Origin: Amaricoccus sp003258405
GTDB taxonomy: Bacteria; Pseudomonadota; Alphaproteobacteria; Rhodobacterales; Rhodobacteraceae
DNA: 64,000 bases
NCBI RefSeq assembly: GCF_043226085.1
Contig: NZ_CP171225.1
Coordinates: 2,046,001-2,110,000, forward strand
Reading direction: 5' to 3'
Part shown: piece after piece, positions 1 to 7,626 of the stretch
Layout of the letters: each line of letters starts with the position of its first letter
Position numbering within the stretch: the first letter of the stretch is position 1
Translations under genes and position numbers: made by a program
Notes under the pieces: model-generated
Database searches by the model: none
Told to the model about the DNA's origin: nothing
Seen by the model: the letters and a program-made list of their open reading frames with translations, nothing else

Positions 1-328
1 CCTCGGCGGCCGGACGGTAGTGCTCAAACTCAAGCACAGCGACCACAGGCTGCTGACCCGGCGCCACTCCCTGGACGAACCCACGCAGATGGCCAACCGG
101 ATCTTTCCCGTTGCACAAAAACTATTGCTGCAGTGCAGCAATTTGAATTTCTCGTTTAGGTTGATAGGGTTGGGCCTAAGCAACCTGACCGCTGCCGATG
201 ATTCCGATCGCCTCTCGGGCCTTATCGACCCGGACGACGCGCGGCTTTGCGCATCCGAAACGCTTGCAGATCAAATTCGCGCACGATTCGGTGACAAATC
301 GATCATGTTCGGCCGCTCCTTTCGCTAG
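1..328 (+). CDS. dinB: DNA polymerase IV, C-terminal part (cut by window start)
   Basis: The reading frame is open from base 2 to a TAG at 326-328 and encodes about 108 residues. The start of the gene lies outside the window. The fragment matches the little-finger domain and tail of Y-family polymerases: VVLKLK near the start, then PTQMANRIF, FRLIGLGLSNL, and a final RARFGDKSIMFGR. DinB performs error-prone translesion synthesis and is commonly under LexA control, but its promoter is not visible here. Identification rests on the pattern of the C-terminal domain alone, because the catalytic palm is missing from the window. Confidence 0.82.
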   Translation, partial: LGGRTVVLKLKHSDHRLLTRRHSLDEPTQMANRIFPVAQKLLLQCSNLNFSFRLIGLGLSNLTAADDSDRLSGLIDPDDARLCASETLADQIRARFGDKSIMFGRSFR

Positions 329-412
329 GCCGGAGGCGTCGCCACAAGTGCGCATAAATTCATCATTTTCATTCGGAATGCGAAAAAATATCCGCAAAAT
401 ACCTTTGGTCGG

Positions 413-527
413 TTGACTATGTTGCGGCGCGACATAATGTAGATCACGTGATGCGTTGCATCATACACGCCCTACGGGCGTTTCCTCCCTAAACTTGGGC
501 CGTGCTTCGCGCACGGCCTCTTTTTTT
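413..527 (+). ncRNA. Candidate small RNA with CCTCCC anti-SD motif
   Basis: This non-coding stretch lies between dinB and a convergent gene. It has a possible -35 box TTGACT (413-418) with a poor -10 region around 433-440. A 6-bp hairpin follows (467-481, ACGCCC/GGGCGT), then a single-stranded TTCCTCCCTAAA, then a strong intrinsic terminator. Two hairpins around a CCUCC motif recall alphaproteobacterial small RNAs that carry anti-Shine-Dalgarno sequences. The 5' end is uncertain; the RNA could instead start near 445. It might also be only the 3' trailer of the dinB transcript. Confidence 0.45.
498..527 (+). terminator. Rho-independent terminator
   Basis: An 8-bp perfect stem (GGCCGTGC / GCACGGCC) with the 5-nt loop TTCGC is followed by TCTTTTTTT. 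The T tract is only on the plus strand, so it ends dinB or the candidate small RNA, not the convergent amidohydrolase. Confidence 0.88.
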
Positions 528-556
528 GGAGAATCGGAATCCTGCGCAGCCATCCC

Positions 557-1432
557 TTATTCGGCGGCGACGCGCAGCGGCCGGACACCGAGATTGGCCA
601 GCCCCTCCACCGCCCTTCGCACCAGCGAAGCGACCTCAGCGAAGTCATTCCGCCGCTCGATGCGCTTTTCGTCCATGTAGAGCGAGCGATTGATCTCGAT
701 CTGGAGCGCATGGACGCCCTGCCGCGGGCGACCATAGGTCTGCGTGATGTAGCCGCCCGCGAACGGCGCGTTGCGCGCGACGGAAAAGCCCGCCTCGCGG
801 AATACATCCACCGCGCCCTCCATGACCCAGCGGTCGCAGGAGACGCCGAAACGGTCGCCCAGAATGATGTCGGGGCGGCGGCCCTGGACCTCGGGTGCGG
901 AGGCAAGCGCGTCGCGCGGCATCGAATGGCAATCGAACAGCAGCGCGACACCGAAAAGTCTGCGGCTCTCCTGTATCAGCTCCTGCAGCCGGTCGTGATA
1001 GGGATACCAATTGGCCGCGAGCCGCCGGCGCGCCTCGAAGAGCGTAAGCTTGCCGGTCATGATTGGCCGCCCCTCGGCCACCACGCGCGGAATCACCCCG
1101 AGGCCGGCCGCGATCCGCGGGCTGACAAAGCGCCGCATCGTGCCGGAAATCAGCGCCGGATCGAGATCCTCGGGCGAGCGGTTCAGATCGACATAGGCCC
1201 GCGGGACACGTGCAGCCATCAGCGGCGCGCCGAAGCGCGGCGCGTCGCAGTAGAGCTCGTCGACAAAGGCATCCTCGGAGGAACGGATTTGCAGGGGGCC
1301 GAGCGCCGTGCGTGCAAGGAAATCTGCCGGATAATCCGCACCACTATGGGGCGAATCGAACACCGCACAGGTCCGCCGGGCCGCCGGCAGCGAGAGGGAA
1401 TAGACCGCCGATTCCATCGCGTCCTCACACAT
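557..1432 (-). CDS. N-formylglutamate amidohydrolase family protein
   Basis: This 291-residue protein belongs to the FGase family, which hydrolyses N-formylglutamate to formate and glutamate in one route of histidine breakdown. Family features include FDSPHSGADYP near the N terminus, YVDLNRSPEDLDP, the metal-site segment LLFDCHSMP and a C-terminal QIEINRSLYMDE. No hut genes are adjacent, so the true substrate (formylglutamate or another N-formyl amino acid) is open. The ATG at 1432 has AAGAAGG seven bases upstream. A second ATG at 1417 follows GAGG and would shorten the protein by five residues. It is convergent with the terminator at 498-527. Confidence 0.85.
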   Translation of the reverse strand: MCEDAMESAVYSLSLPAARRTCAVFDSPHSGADYPADFLARTALGPLQIRSSEDAFVDELYCDAPRFGAPLMAARVPRAYVDLNRSPEDLDPALISGTMRRFVSPRIAAGLGVIPRVVAEGRPIMTGKLTLFEARRRLAANWYPYHDRLQELIQESRRLFGVALLFDCHSMPRDALASAPEVQGRRPDIILGDRFGVSCDRWVMEGAVDVFREAGFSVARNAPFAGGYITQTYGRPRQGVHALQIEINRSLYMDEKRIERRNDFAEVASLVRRAVEGLANLGVRPLRVAAE

Positions 1433-1477
1433 ATGCCAACCTTCTTAATATGCGCACATGGTTTGTGGCAAAAGGAC

Positions 1478-1506
1478 TTGAACCCGGTGAAAGCTCCGCA
1501 TATAGA
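1478..1506 (+). promoter_or_regulatory. Sigma-70 type promoter of tRNA-Val
   Basis: A -35 box TTGAAC (1478-1483), a 17-bp spacer and a -10 box TATAGA (1501-1506) lie about 40 bases before the mature tRNA. Confidence 0.65.
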
Positions 1507-1547
1507 CACGCGGACAAACGCGGCAGGTGGTCATCACCGGTCACGTG

Positions 1548-1622
1548 GGGCGTATAGCTCAGCGGGAGAGCACTTCGTTGACATCGAAGGGGTCACTGGT
1601 TCAATCCCAGTTACGCCCACCA
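1548..1622 (+). tRNA. tRNA-Val (GAC)
   Basis: A full cloverleaf can be drawn. The acceptor stem GGGCGTA pairs with TACGCCC (1612-1618). The anticodon stem CTTCG/CGAAG encloses the loop TTGACAT with anticodon GAC at 1580-1582. The T loop reads GGTTCAATCC. ACCA follows the acceptor, so the CCA end (1620-1622) is encoded. rpmJ starts 74 bases downstream and may share the transcript. Confidence 0.96.
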
Positions 1623-1696
1623 TTTCCCCGGTAAGACGGGGTCCGCAATCAGGCGCAGGCACAGTCCGCGGCGCCGCGACATAGAGGAGAGAGGCC

Positions 1697-1822
1697 ATGA
1701 AGGTTCGCAATTCGCTTCGCTCCCTGAAGCAGCGCCACCGCGATTGCCGCGTCGTGCGCCGCAAGGGGCGGGTCTATGTGATCAACAAGACCCAGCGCAA
1801 GTTCAAAGCCCGCCAGGGCTGA
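1697..1822 (+). CDS. rpmJ: 50S ribosomal protein L36
   Basis: This 41-residue very basic protein begins MKVRNSLRSLKQRHRDC and ends FKARQG. It is the longer, zinc-free type of L36 common in proteobacteria, and lacks the four-residue zinc cluster of the short type. L36 binds 23S rRNA in the large subunit. The AGGAGAGAGG tract directly before the ATG is a strong ribosome-binding site. The gene follows tRNA-Val and is closed by a terminator at 1856. Confidence 0.95.
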   Translation: MKVRNSLRSLKQRHRDCRVVRRKGRVYVINKTQRKFKARQG

Positions 1823-1855
1823 TCGGTAGCCGGTTCACGCCGGATTGCCTGCCAG

Positions 1856-1885
1856 AGCCGCGCCCGTGCGCGGCTTTGTCGTTTT
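1856..1885 (+). terminator. Rho-independent terminator after rpmJ
   Basis: An 8-bp stem AGCCGCGC/GCGCGGCT with loop CCGT is followed by TTGTCGTTTT. Confidence 0.8.
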
Positions 1886-1974
1886 CGGCCCCCGGTTCCG
1901 CGGCGCGTCACGCGCGATCCGCGGATGGGGAAAGGGCGGGGCCAATGCCCGCGCCCCAGGGGCGAATCAGCCGC

Positions 1975-3054
1975 CTATTGCGGGATGACGCCCTCGATTC
2001 CCTCGACATAGAAATTCATGCCGAGCAGCGTTGCGTCATCGGCGACCTCACCCTCCTTGAGCCATGGCGAGCCGTCCTGCTTGTTGATCGGGCCGGTGAA
2101 GGGATGCAGCGTGCCGGCGGCCATGGCTTCCATCGCCGTCCGCGCCTCTTCCTGCACATCAGCCGGGATCTTGTCGGAGAGGTCGGCGAACTCCACCATG
2201 CCGGAGCCAATCCCGCCCCAAGTGTCGGTCGAGCTCCAGGTGCCGTCCATCACCTCCTGCACCCGCTGGATATAGTAGGGCGCCCAGTTGTCGATGATCG
2301 CGGTCAGCTGCGCATCGGGGCCGAAGTTCGCCATGTTGGAGGCTTGGCCGAAGGCGAAGATCCCCTGCTCCTCGGCAATGGTCATCGCCGCGGTCGAGTC
2401 GGTGTGCTGCATCAGCACGTCGGCGCCCTGCTCGATGAGGGTCTTGGCCGCGTCCGCCTCGAGCGCCGGGTCGAACCAGGTGTTCGACCAGACGATGCGG
2501 AACTGCACATCCGGATTGACCGATTTCGCCGCCAGATAGGCCGCGTTGATCCCACGGATCACCTCGGGAATCGGATAGGAGCCGATATAGCCGATCACGT
2601 TCGACTTGGTCATGCGACCCGCGATCAGGCCGATCACGTGGCGGCCTTCGTAAAAGCGCGAGGAGTAGGTCGCGAGATTGTCGGCGCGCTGGTAGCCGGT
2701 CGCATGCTCGAACTTCACGTCCGGGAACTGCTTCGCGACATTCACCACGGAGTTCATGTAGCCGAAGGAGGTCGCAAAGATGATATCATTGCCCGCCTGG
2801 GCCATCTGCCGCAGCACCCGCTCGGCATCGGCACCTTCCGGCACGCTCTCGACATAGCTGGTCTCTACGGCCTCGCCGAAGGTCTCCTCGAGCGCCAGCC
2901 GACCTTGGTCGTGCTGATAGCTCCAGCCGAAATCGCCGATCGGTCCGACATAGATGAAGCCGACGCGCACCGGTTCCTCGTCCTGCGCCTGCGCCGCTGC
3001 TCCGAATCCAAGCACCAGCGCGGCCGCCACCAGCGTGTTCCGCAAAATCGTCAC
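1975..3054 (-). CDS. BMP-family ABC transporter substrate-binding protein (purine/nucleoside type)
   Basis: This is a periplasmic binding protein of the BMP/PnrA-Med family, whose known members bind purine nucleosides or related ligands. It is about 359 residues. The signal peptide (TILRNTLVAAALVLGFG..AQA) is followed by RVGFIYVGPIGDFGWSYQHDQG, a classic BMP opening. I chose the GTG at 3054 because AAGGAGAG sits six bases upstream; an open frame extends further but would bury the signal peptide. It is the last gene of the xdhABC-ABC transporter operon, 58 bp after the permease, and a small hairpin lies in that gap. The context suggests a purine base or nucleoside ligand. Confidence 0.85.
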   Translation of the reverse strand: MTILRNTLVAAALVLGFGAAAQAQDEEPVRVGFIYVGPIGDFGWSYQHDQGRLALEETFGEAVETSYVESVPEGADAERVLRQMAQAGNDIIFATSFGYMNSVVNVAKQFPDVKFEHATGYQRADNLATYSSRFYEGRHVIGLIAGRMTKSNVIGYIGSYPIPEVIRGINAAYLAAKSVNPDVQFRIVWSNTWFDPALEADAAKTLIEQGADVLMQHTDSTAAMTIAEEQGIFAFGQASNMANFGPDAQLTAIIDNWAPYYIQRVQEVMDGTWSSTDTWGGIGSGMVEFADLSDKIPADVQEEARTAMEAMAAGTLHPFTGPINKQDGSPWLKEGEVADDATLLGMNFYVEGIEGVIPQ

Positions 3055-3112
3055 CAGATTCTCTCCTTGCTGCATGGCAGGACGAACCCCCGCCACCGAA
3101 TTGCCCGGCCTC

Positions 3113-4072
3113 TCAGCCGGATTGCGTGAACGACCGGCCAAGACAGCCGGGCGCGTTCAGGGCCGCGCGGGTGCGGTCCGCCGAGATCACCACCAGCACG
3201 AGGATCGTGACGAGATATGGCGTCATCGACAGGTACTGCGCCTGCATCGGGATCCCGAGCGACTGCAGCCACGACAGGAACCCCGAAGCCTGAAGATTAA
3301 GTTGAAGAATCGTTACGCCACCGAAAAGCCAGGCGCCGAGCAGGATCCGCCACGGCTTCCAGGCGGCGAAAACGACGATGGCGAGCGCAATCCAGCCCGT
3401 ACCCGCCGTCATGCCCTCCGTCCACTGCGGCACGCGCACGAGGCTGAGATAGGATCCGCCGACGCCCGCGCAGGCACCGCCAAAGGCGATCGCAGCAAGA
3501 CGGATCTTCACCACCGGATAACCGAGCGAATGCGCCGCATCGTGGTTCTCGCCCACGGCGCGCAAGATGAGCCCCGTGCGCGTCCGATTGAGAAAGACCC
3601 AGACCAGTGCGATGAGCCCGACGCCGAGATAGAGCACGATGTCGTAACGGAAGAACATCCGGCCGAGCACCGGCAGATCCGAGAGCACCGGGATGTCGAG
3701 GCCGTGGAAGGGCGGCGGCTTGATACCGGTGAAGGGTTGGCCGATGAGCGCCGCGAGGCCCAGCCCGAAGAGCGTGAGCGCAAGCCCGGTCGCGACCTGG
3801 TTGGTGAGGAAATACTGGGTCATCACTCCGAAGAGCAGCGCGAGCGCAGCGCCTCCCGCGGCCCCGGCGACAAAGCCCACCGCCGAGGAGCCGGCCGTGG
3901 TCGCCGCCGCGAAGCCGCAGACCGCACCGATGATCATCATTCCCTCGACGCCGAGGTTGAGCACGCCGGATTTCTCGACGACGAGCTCACCGATTGCCGC
4001 GAAAAGCAGCGGCGTTGCGGCAGAAACCAGCCCCACGAAGAGGGTGATCGGATCAATGGCCGAGAGATCCAT
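3113..4072 (-). CDS. ABC transporter permease (nucleoside/purine type)
   Basis: This 319-residue inner-membrane protein has many hydrophobic segments and matches the second permease of BMP-type transporters. Family features are ELVVEKSGVLNLGVEGMM near residue 27, RAVGENHDAAHSLGYPV in the middle and GWIALAIVVFAAWKP towards the end. It probably pairs with the upstream permease and the two-domain ATPase. Its start codon overlaps the stop of the preceding permease gene by one base, which indicates translational coupling. Confidence 0.88.
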   Translation of the reverse strand: MDLSAIDPITLFVGLVSAATPLLFAAIGELVVEKSGVLNLGVEGMMIIGAVCGFAAATTAGSSAVGFVAGAAGGAALALLFGVMTQYFLTNQVATGLALTLFGLGLAALIGQPFTGIKPPPFHGLDIPVLSDLPVLGRMFFRYDIVLYLGVGLIALVWVFLNRTRTGLILRAVGENHDAAHSLGYPVVKIRLAAIAFGGACAGVGGSYLSLVRVPQWTEGMTAGTGWIALAIVVFAAWKPWRILLGAWLFGGVTILQLNLQASGFLSWLQSLGIPMQAQYLSMTPYLVTILVLVVISADRTRAALNAPGCLGRSFTQSG

Positions 4073-5139
4073 CAGACTACCCCCCGCCTGATCCGCGCGA
4101 TGCGGTAGCGCGTGAGGAGATCCGCCGCGAGCAGGAAGAAGAGCAGCATGCCCTGAAACACCGAGATCGCCGCCTTGGGGATGCCAAGCGCAAACTGCGC
4201 GGTCTCGCCGCCGATGTAGGTGAGCGCCATGACAAGCCCGGCGAGGAGGATGCCGATGGGGCTGAGCCGCCCGAGAAAGGCCACGATGATCGCCGTGAAG
4301 CCGTATCCGACGGGCAGGCTCGGCTGGAGCTGGCCGATCGGCCCTGCCACCTCGAAGATCCCTGCAAGCCCCGCAAGACTGCCCGAGAGCGCGAGACAGA
4401 TGACCGTCAACCGGTTCGCGTTCACCCCCGAGAAGGCCGCGGCGCGCGGCGCCTGGCCGAGCAAGCGGACGTTGAAGCCGAACATATGGCGATGGAGCAG
4501 CACCTGCGCGAGGACGACGGCGGCCAGGGCGACCAGCACGCCGACATGCACCCGGCTTCCCTCAAGGAGCACGGGCAGGCGCGCGCTGTCGTGAAACAGG
4601 CGGCTTTGCGGGAAATTGAAGCCCTGGGGATCCTTGAGCGGCCCGGAGACCATGGCGGAGAGGAACAGGCCCGCGACATAGACGAGCATGAGACTCACAA
4701 GGATCTCATTCGCGTTGAAGCGGACCTTCAGTACCGCCGGGATCATCGCCCAGAGGCAGCCTCCGGCCATGCCCGCCAGCACCATGAGCGGCAGGAGCCA
4801 TGCGCCCTCGACATTCCAGAAGGCCAGCGCCACCGCGCTGCCCGCAAGCCCTCCCATCACGTATTGCCCCTCGGCGCCGATGTTCCAGACCCCTGCCCGG
4901 AAGCCGAAGGAAAGGCCGAGGGCGATGAGCACGAGCGGGGTTGCCTTGATGAGCATCTCGCTCCGCGAATAGGGGTCGAGCAGCGGCGCGACGAAGATCA
5001 TGTGGATCGCTTCGAACGGGTTCTTGCCCAGCAGCGCAAAGAGGCAGCCACCCGCGACCATCGTGGCAATGACGGCGCCCACCGGCGTGATCGCCTCGAC
5101 GAGGGGCGAAGCGCTGGTGCGCGGCTCAAGCCGAAGCAT
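4072..5139 (-). CDS. ABC transporter permease (nucleoside/purine type)
   Basis: This 355-residue multi-span membrane protein contains the family segments GVWNIGAEGQYVMGGLAG and ILVSLMLVYVAGLF, and a gate region with RLLGQAPRAAAFSGVN. It is the first of the two transporter permeases. The ATG at 5139 is preferred because GGAG lies seven bases upstream; the open frame reaches 5175 but has no ribosome site there. The chosen start overlaps the end of the ATPase gene by 14 bases. Confidence 0.87.
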   Translation of the reverse strand: MLRLEPRTSASPLVEAITPVGAVIATMVAGGCLFALLGKNPFEAIHMIFVAPLLDPYSRSEMLIKATPLVLIALGLSFGFRAGVWNIGAEGQYVMGGLAGSAVALAFWNVEGAWLLPLMVLAGMAGGCLWAMIPAVLKVRFNANEILVSLMLVYVAGLFLSAMVSGPLKDPQGFNFPQSRLFHDSARLPVLLEGSRVHVGVLVALAAVVLAQVLLHRHMFGFNVRLLGQAPRAAAFSGVNANRLTVICLALSGSLAGLAGIFEVAGPIGQLQPSLPVGYGFTAIIVAFLGRLSPIGILLAGLVMALTYIGGETAQFALGIPKAAISVFQGMLLFFLLAADLLTRYRIARIRRGVV

Positions 5140-6655
5140 GGGAGAACTCCGCATCTGCGGCCCCGAAGGCGCCACCCATCATGCGCCCGATGGTCTCGAT
5201 GTCGAGCCCGGTGGCAGGGCGCACCGGCGACATGCGCCCGTTGGCGAGCACCGCAAAAGTATCCGATATTTCCATCAGCTCATCCAGATCCTGGCTGATA
5301 ACGATCACCCCCGCGCCACCGTCCGCGAGCGCCTGCAGCGCGCCACGGATCTGGGCAGCGGCATGGGCATCCACACCCCAGGTCGGTTGGTTGACCACGA
5401 GCACGCTCGGAGCCTGAAGCACCTCACGGCCGATGACGAATTTCTGCAGATTGCCACCCGAGAGCGCGCGGGCCAGCGTTTCGATGCCCGGCGTGCGCAC
5501 GTCGAAATCCGCGATGATGCGGCGAGCGAAGGCGCCGATGGCGCCGCTTCTGAGGAAACCGCCCTGGGTGAGCCCGGCCCGCCGGCGCCCCGTGAGCAAG
5601 GCGTTCTCGGCCAGGGTCATCGCGGGCGCCGCCGCATGGCCCAGCCGCTCCTCGGGCGCGGTGAGAAGGCCCGCTCCCCGCCGCACCTCCGGGCCGCGCC
5701 CGCCGATGGGCCGGCCCGCGAGCCGGATCATGCGAGGCTCCACCCGACGTTCGCCGGAAAGCGCCAGCAGGAACTCGTCCTGCCCGTTGCCGGCCACCCC
5801 GCCAATTCCGAGGATTTCACCCGCCCGCAACCGGAAACCGATGCCATGGAGCGCAACGCCGAACTGGCCCGCCGCGGGCAGGCTCAGCCCCTCGAGTTCA
5901 AGGAGCACCTCGCCGGGGGAGAAGTCGCGCACGCTCGGCTGGGCCAGCTCCTGCCCGATCATCATGCCCGCCATGCTGCGTGCGGTTTCCTGCGCGGGAA
6001 TGCAGGTCGCGACGACCTTGCCGCCGCGCAGGATCGTCGCCCGGTCGCAGAGCTGGCGGATCTCGTCGAGCTTGTGGGAGATGTAGAGGATCGAGACCCC
6101 TTCCGCGCGAAGTTTCGTCAGGGTCGCGAAAAGCTGCTCCACTTCCTGCGGTGTCAGCACAGAGGTCGGCTCGTCCATGATGAGCAGCCGCGGCGATTGC
6201 AGCAGGCAGCGCACGATCTCGACCCGCTGGCGGATGCCGACCGAAAGATCGCCGATCAGCCGATCGGGCTCGAGGGGCAACCCGTATTCCGCCGAGACCT
6301 CGCGGATCCGCTGCGCGAGCTCGCGGCGCGGCGGCGCATTTTCCATGCCGAGCTCGATGTTCTCGGCCACCGTCAGCGCCTCAAAGAGCGAGAAATGCTG
6401 GAAGACCATGGCGACCCCGGCCGCCCGCGCCGCCACCGGCCCATGCGGAGCGTAGGCAACCCCGCCAAGATGCATGGCGCCAGCATCCGGACGGGCGAGG
6501 CCATAGATCATCTTCACGAGCGTCGACTTGCCGGCGCCGTTTTCGCCGAGAAGCGCGTGGATCTCACCGATTTCGATGGAGAAGCTCACATCGTCATTGG
6601 CCTTCACGCCGGGATAGGTCTTGGTGATCCCGTCGAGATCGAGCAGCACACTCAT
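5126..6655 (-). CDS. ABC transporter ATP-binding protein, two ABC domains
   Basis: At 509 residues this is a tandem-domain ATPase of the sugar/nucleoside import type. Domain one has Walker A GENGAGKST at 37-45, signature LSVGIRQRVEI and Walker B LLIMDEPTS. Domain two has a degenerate Walker A region (GIGGVAGNGQ) and the signature ALSGGNLQKFVIGRE, as is usual for this family. It would energise the two downstream permeases. Its ATG overlaps the xdhC stop by four bases (ATGA), tying the transporter to the xanthine dehydrogenase genes. Confidence 0.92.
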   Translation of the reverse strand: MSVLLDLDGITKTYPGVKANDDVSFSIEIGEIHALLGENGAGKSTLVKMIYGLARPDAGAMHLGGVAYAPHGPVAARAAGVAMVFQHFSLFEALTVAENIELGMENAPPRRELAQRIREVSAEYGLPLEPDRLIGDLSVGIRQRVEIVRCLLQSPRLLIMDEPTSVLTPQEVEQLFATLTKLRAEGVSILYISHKLDEIRQLCDRATILRGGKVVATCIPAQETARSMAGMMIGQELAQPSVRDFSPGEVLLELEGLSLPAAGQFGVALHGIGFRLRAGEILGIGGVAGNGQDEFLLALSGERRVEPRMIRLAGRPIGGRGPEVRRGAGLLTAPEERLGHAAAPAMTLAENALLTGRRRAGLTQGGFLRSGAIGAFARRIIADFDVRTPGIETLARALSGGNLQKFVIGREVLQAPSVLVVNQPTWGVDAHAAAQIRGALQALADGGAGVIVISQDLDELMEISDTFAVLANGRMSPVRPATGLDIETIGRMMGGAFGAADAEFSHASA

Positions 6656-7626
6656 GCGCTCAGCATCTCCTGTTCCGTTCCGGCCTCGGCCCGCCGTACG
6701 AGCTCCGCCACAACCCCGAGCGCAATGGCCGCGGGCCGCTTGCCGAGGCTGCGGTCGCCGATCGGGCAGGACAGCCGCGCCAGCGCCGCCTCCGGGTGCC
6801 CGAGCGCGGCGAGCCGCGAGAGAAACCGCGCCCGTTTCGAGGCCGAGCCGATCAGCCCGAGATGCCGGAACGGTCGCCCGAGCACCGTGTGGCAGATCTC
6901 CAGATCGAGCGCGTGCGAATAGGTAAGCACCAGATGCATCGCGTCATCAGTTGCATGGAGTGCGGCGCGCGCCGGATCGGCGGCGACCAGCATCGTGACA
7001 TGCGCCGGGATTGCCTCGGGAAAGCGCGCGCGAGCAGTATCGACCCAGGTGACCGCAAGCGGCAGATCCTCCACCACCCGAACAATGGCGCGCCCGACAT
7101 GCCCCGCGCCGTAGAGCCAGACCGGCTGCACCGGCTCGGCGAAGCGCTCGACCATCAGGCCGTCCGAAAGCCCTGACTGGCCCCCCTCGCCCGAACGCGC
7201 CGAACGGCGCTGGCGGCGCGCCCCAAGCACAGCCTCCGGGGCGGTGCCGGAGGCGACTGGCCGGGCAAAGACCGGCGTGGTTTCCTGTTCCAGCGCTGCC
7301 ACCTCTTCCGGCCCGAAGCGCTCAAGCAGCAGCGTCACCGCCCCGCCGCAGCACTGCCCGAGCGCAGGGCCGAGCGGCATCTGCAGCAGCGCCCGTGCCC
7401 AGCGCTCCGGTGGCGCATCCAGCAGTGCTCGCGCATGACGCGCCGCCTCGAACTCCAGCGCGCCACCGCCGATCGTGCCTGATTGCCCCGCGCGCGAGAC
7501 CAGCATCGCAGCCCCGGTTTCGCGCGGCGCCGAGCCGCGGAACGCGGCGACGACGATGCGAACAACAGCGCCTTGGCGCGCCACTGCCGCCGTGATCGCG
7601 CCGAGGTCGAAGCCCTCGCTCACCAT
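6652..7626 (-). CDS. xdhC: Xanthine dehydrogenase accessory protein XdhC
   Basis: This 324-residue protein has the two XdhC domains: an N-terminal part with VVAAFRGSAPRETGAAMLV and GQCCGGAV, and a C-terminal Rossmann-like part with WLYGAGHVGRAIVR and LIGSASKRARF. In Rhodobacter capsulatus XdhC binds molybdenum cofactor, helps its sulfuration and inserts it into XdhB. The gene overlaps xdhB by seven bases and the transporter ATPase gene by four. The link at about residues 150-170 is Arg/Ser/Gly-rich and probably flexible. Confidence 0.93.
   Translation of the reverse strand: MVSEGFDLGAITAAVARQGAVVRIVVAAFRGSAPRETGAAMLVSRAGQSGTIGGGALEFEAARHARALLDAPPERWARALLQMPLGPALGQCCGGAVTLLLERFGPEEVAALEQETTPVFARPVASGTAPEAVLGARRQRRSARSGEGGQSGLSDGLMVERFAEPVQPVWLYGAGHVGRAIVRVVEDLPLAVTWVDTARARFPEAIPAHVTMLVAADPARAALHATDDAMHLVLTYSHALDLEICHTVLGRPFRHLGLIGSASKRARFLSRLAALGHPEAALARLSCPIGDRSLGKRPAAIALGVVAELVRRAEAGTEQEMLSA

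Noticed and set aside
1744..3129. Long plus-strand frame covering the BMP-binding-protein gene
   Set aside because: It begins inside rpmJ and is antisense to a protein with a signal peptide and BMP motifs.
5000..6922. A 640-codon plus-strand frame opposite the ABC ATPase and permease genes
   Set aside because: It is a shadow of well-supported genes with Walker motifs on the other strand; no ribosome site or known domain.
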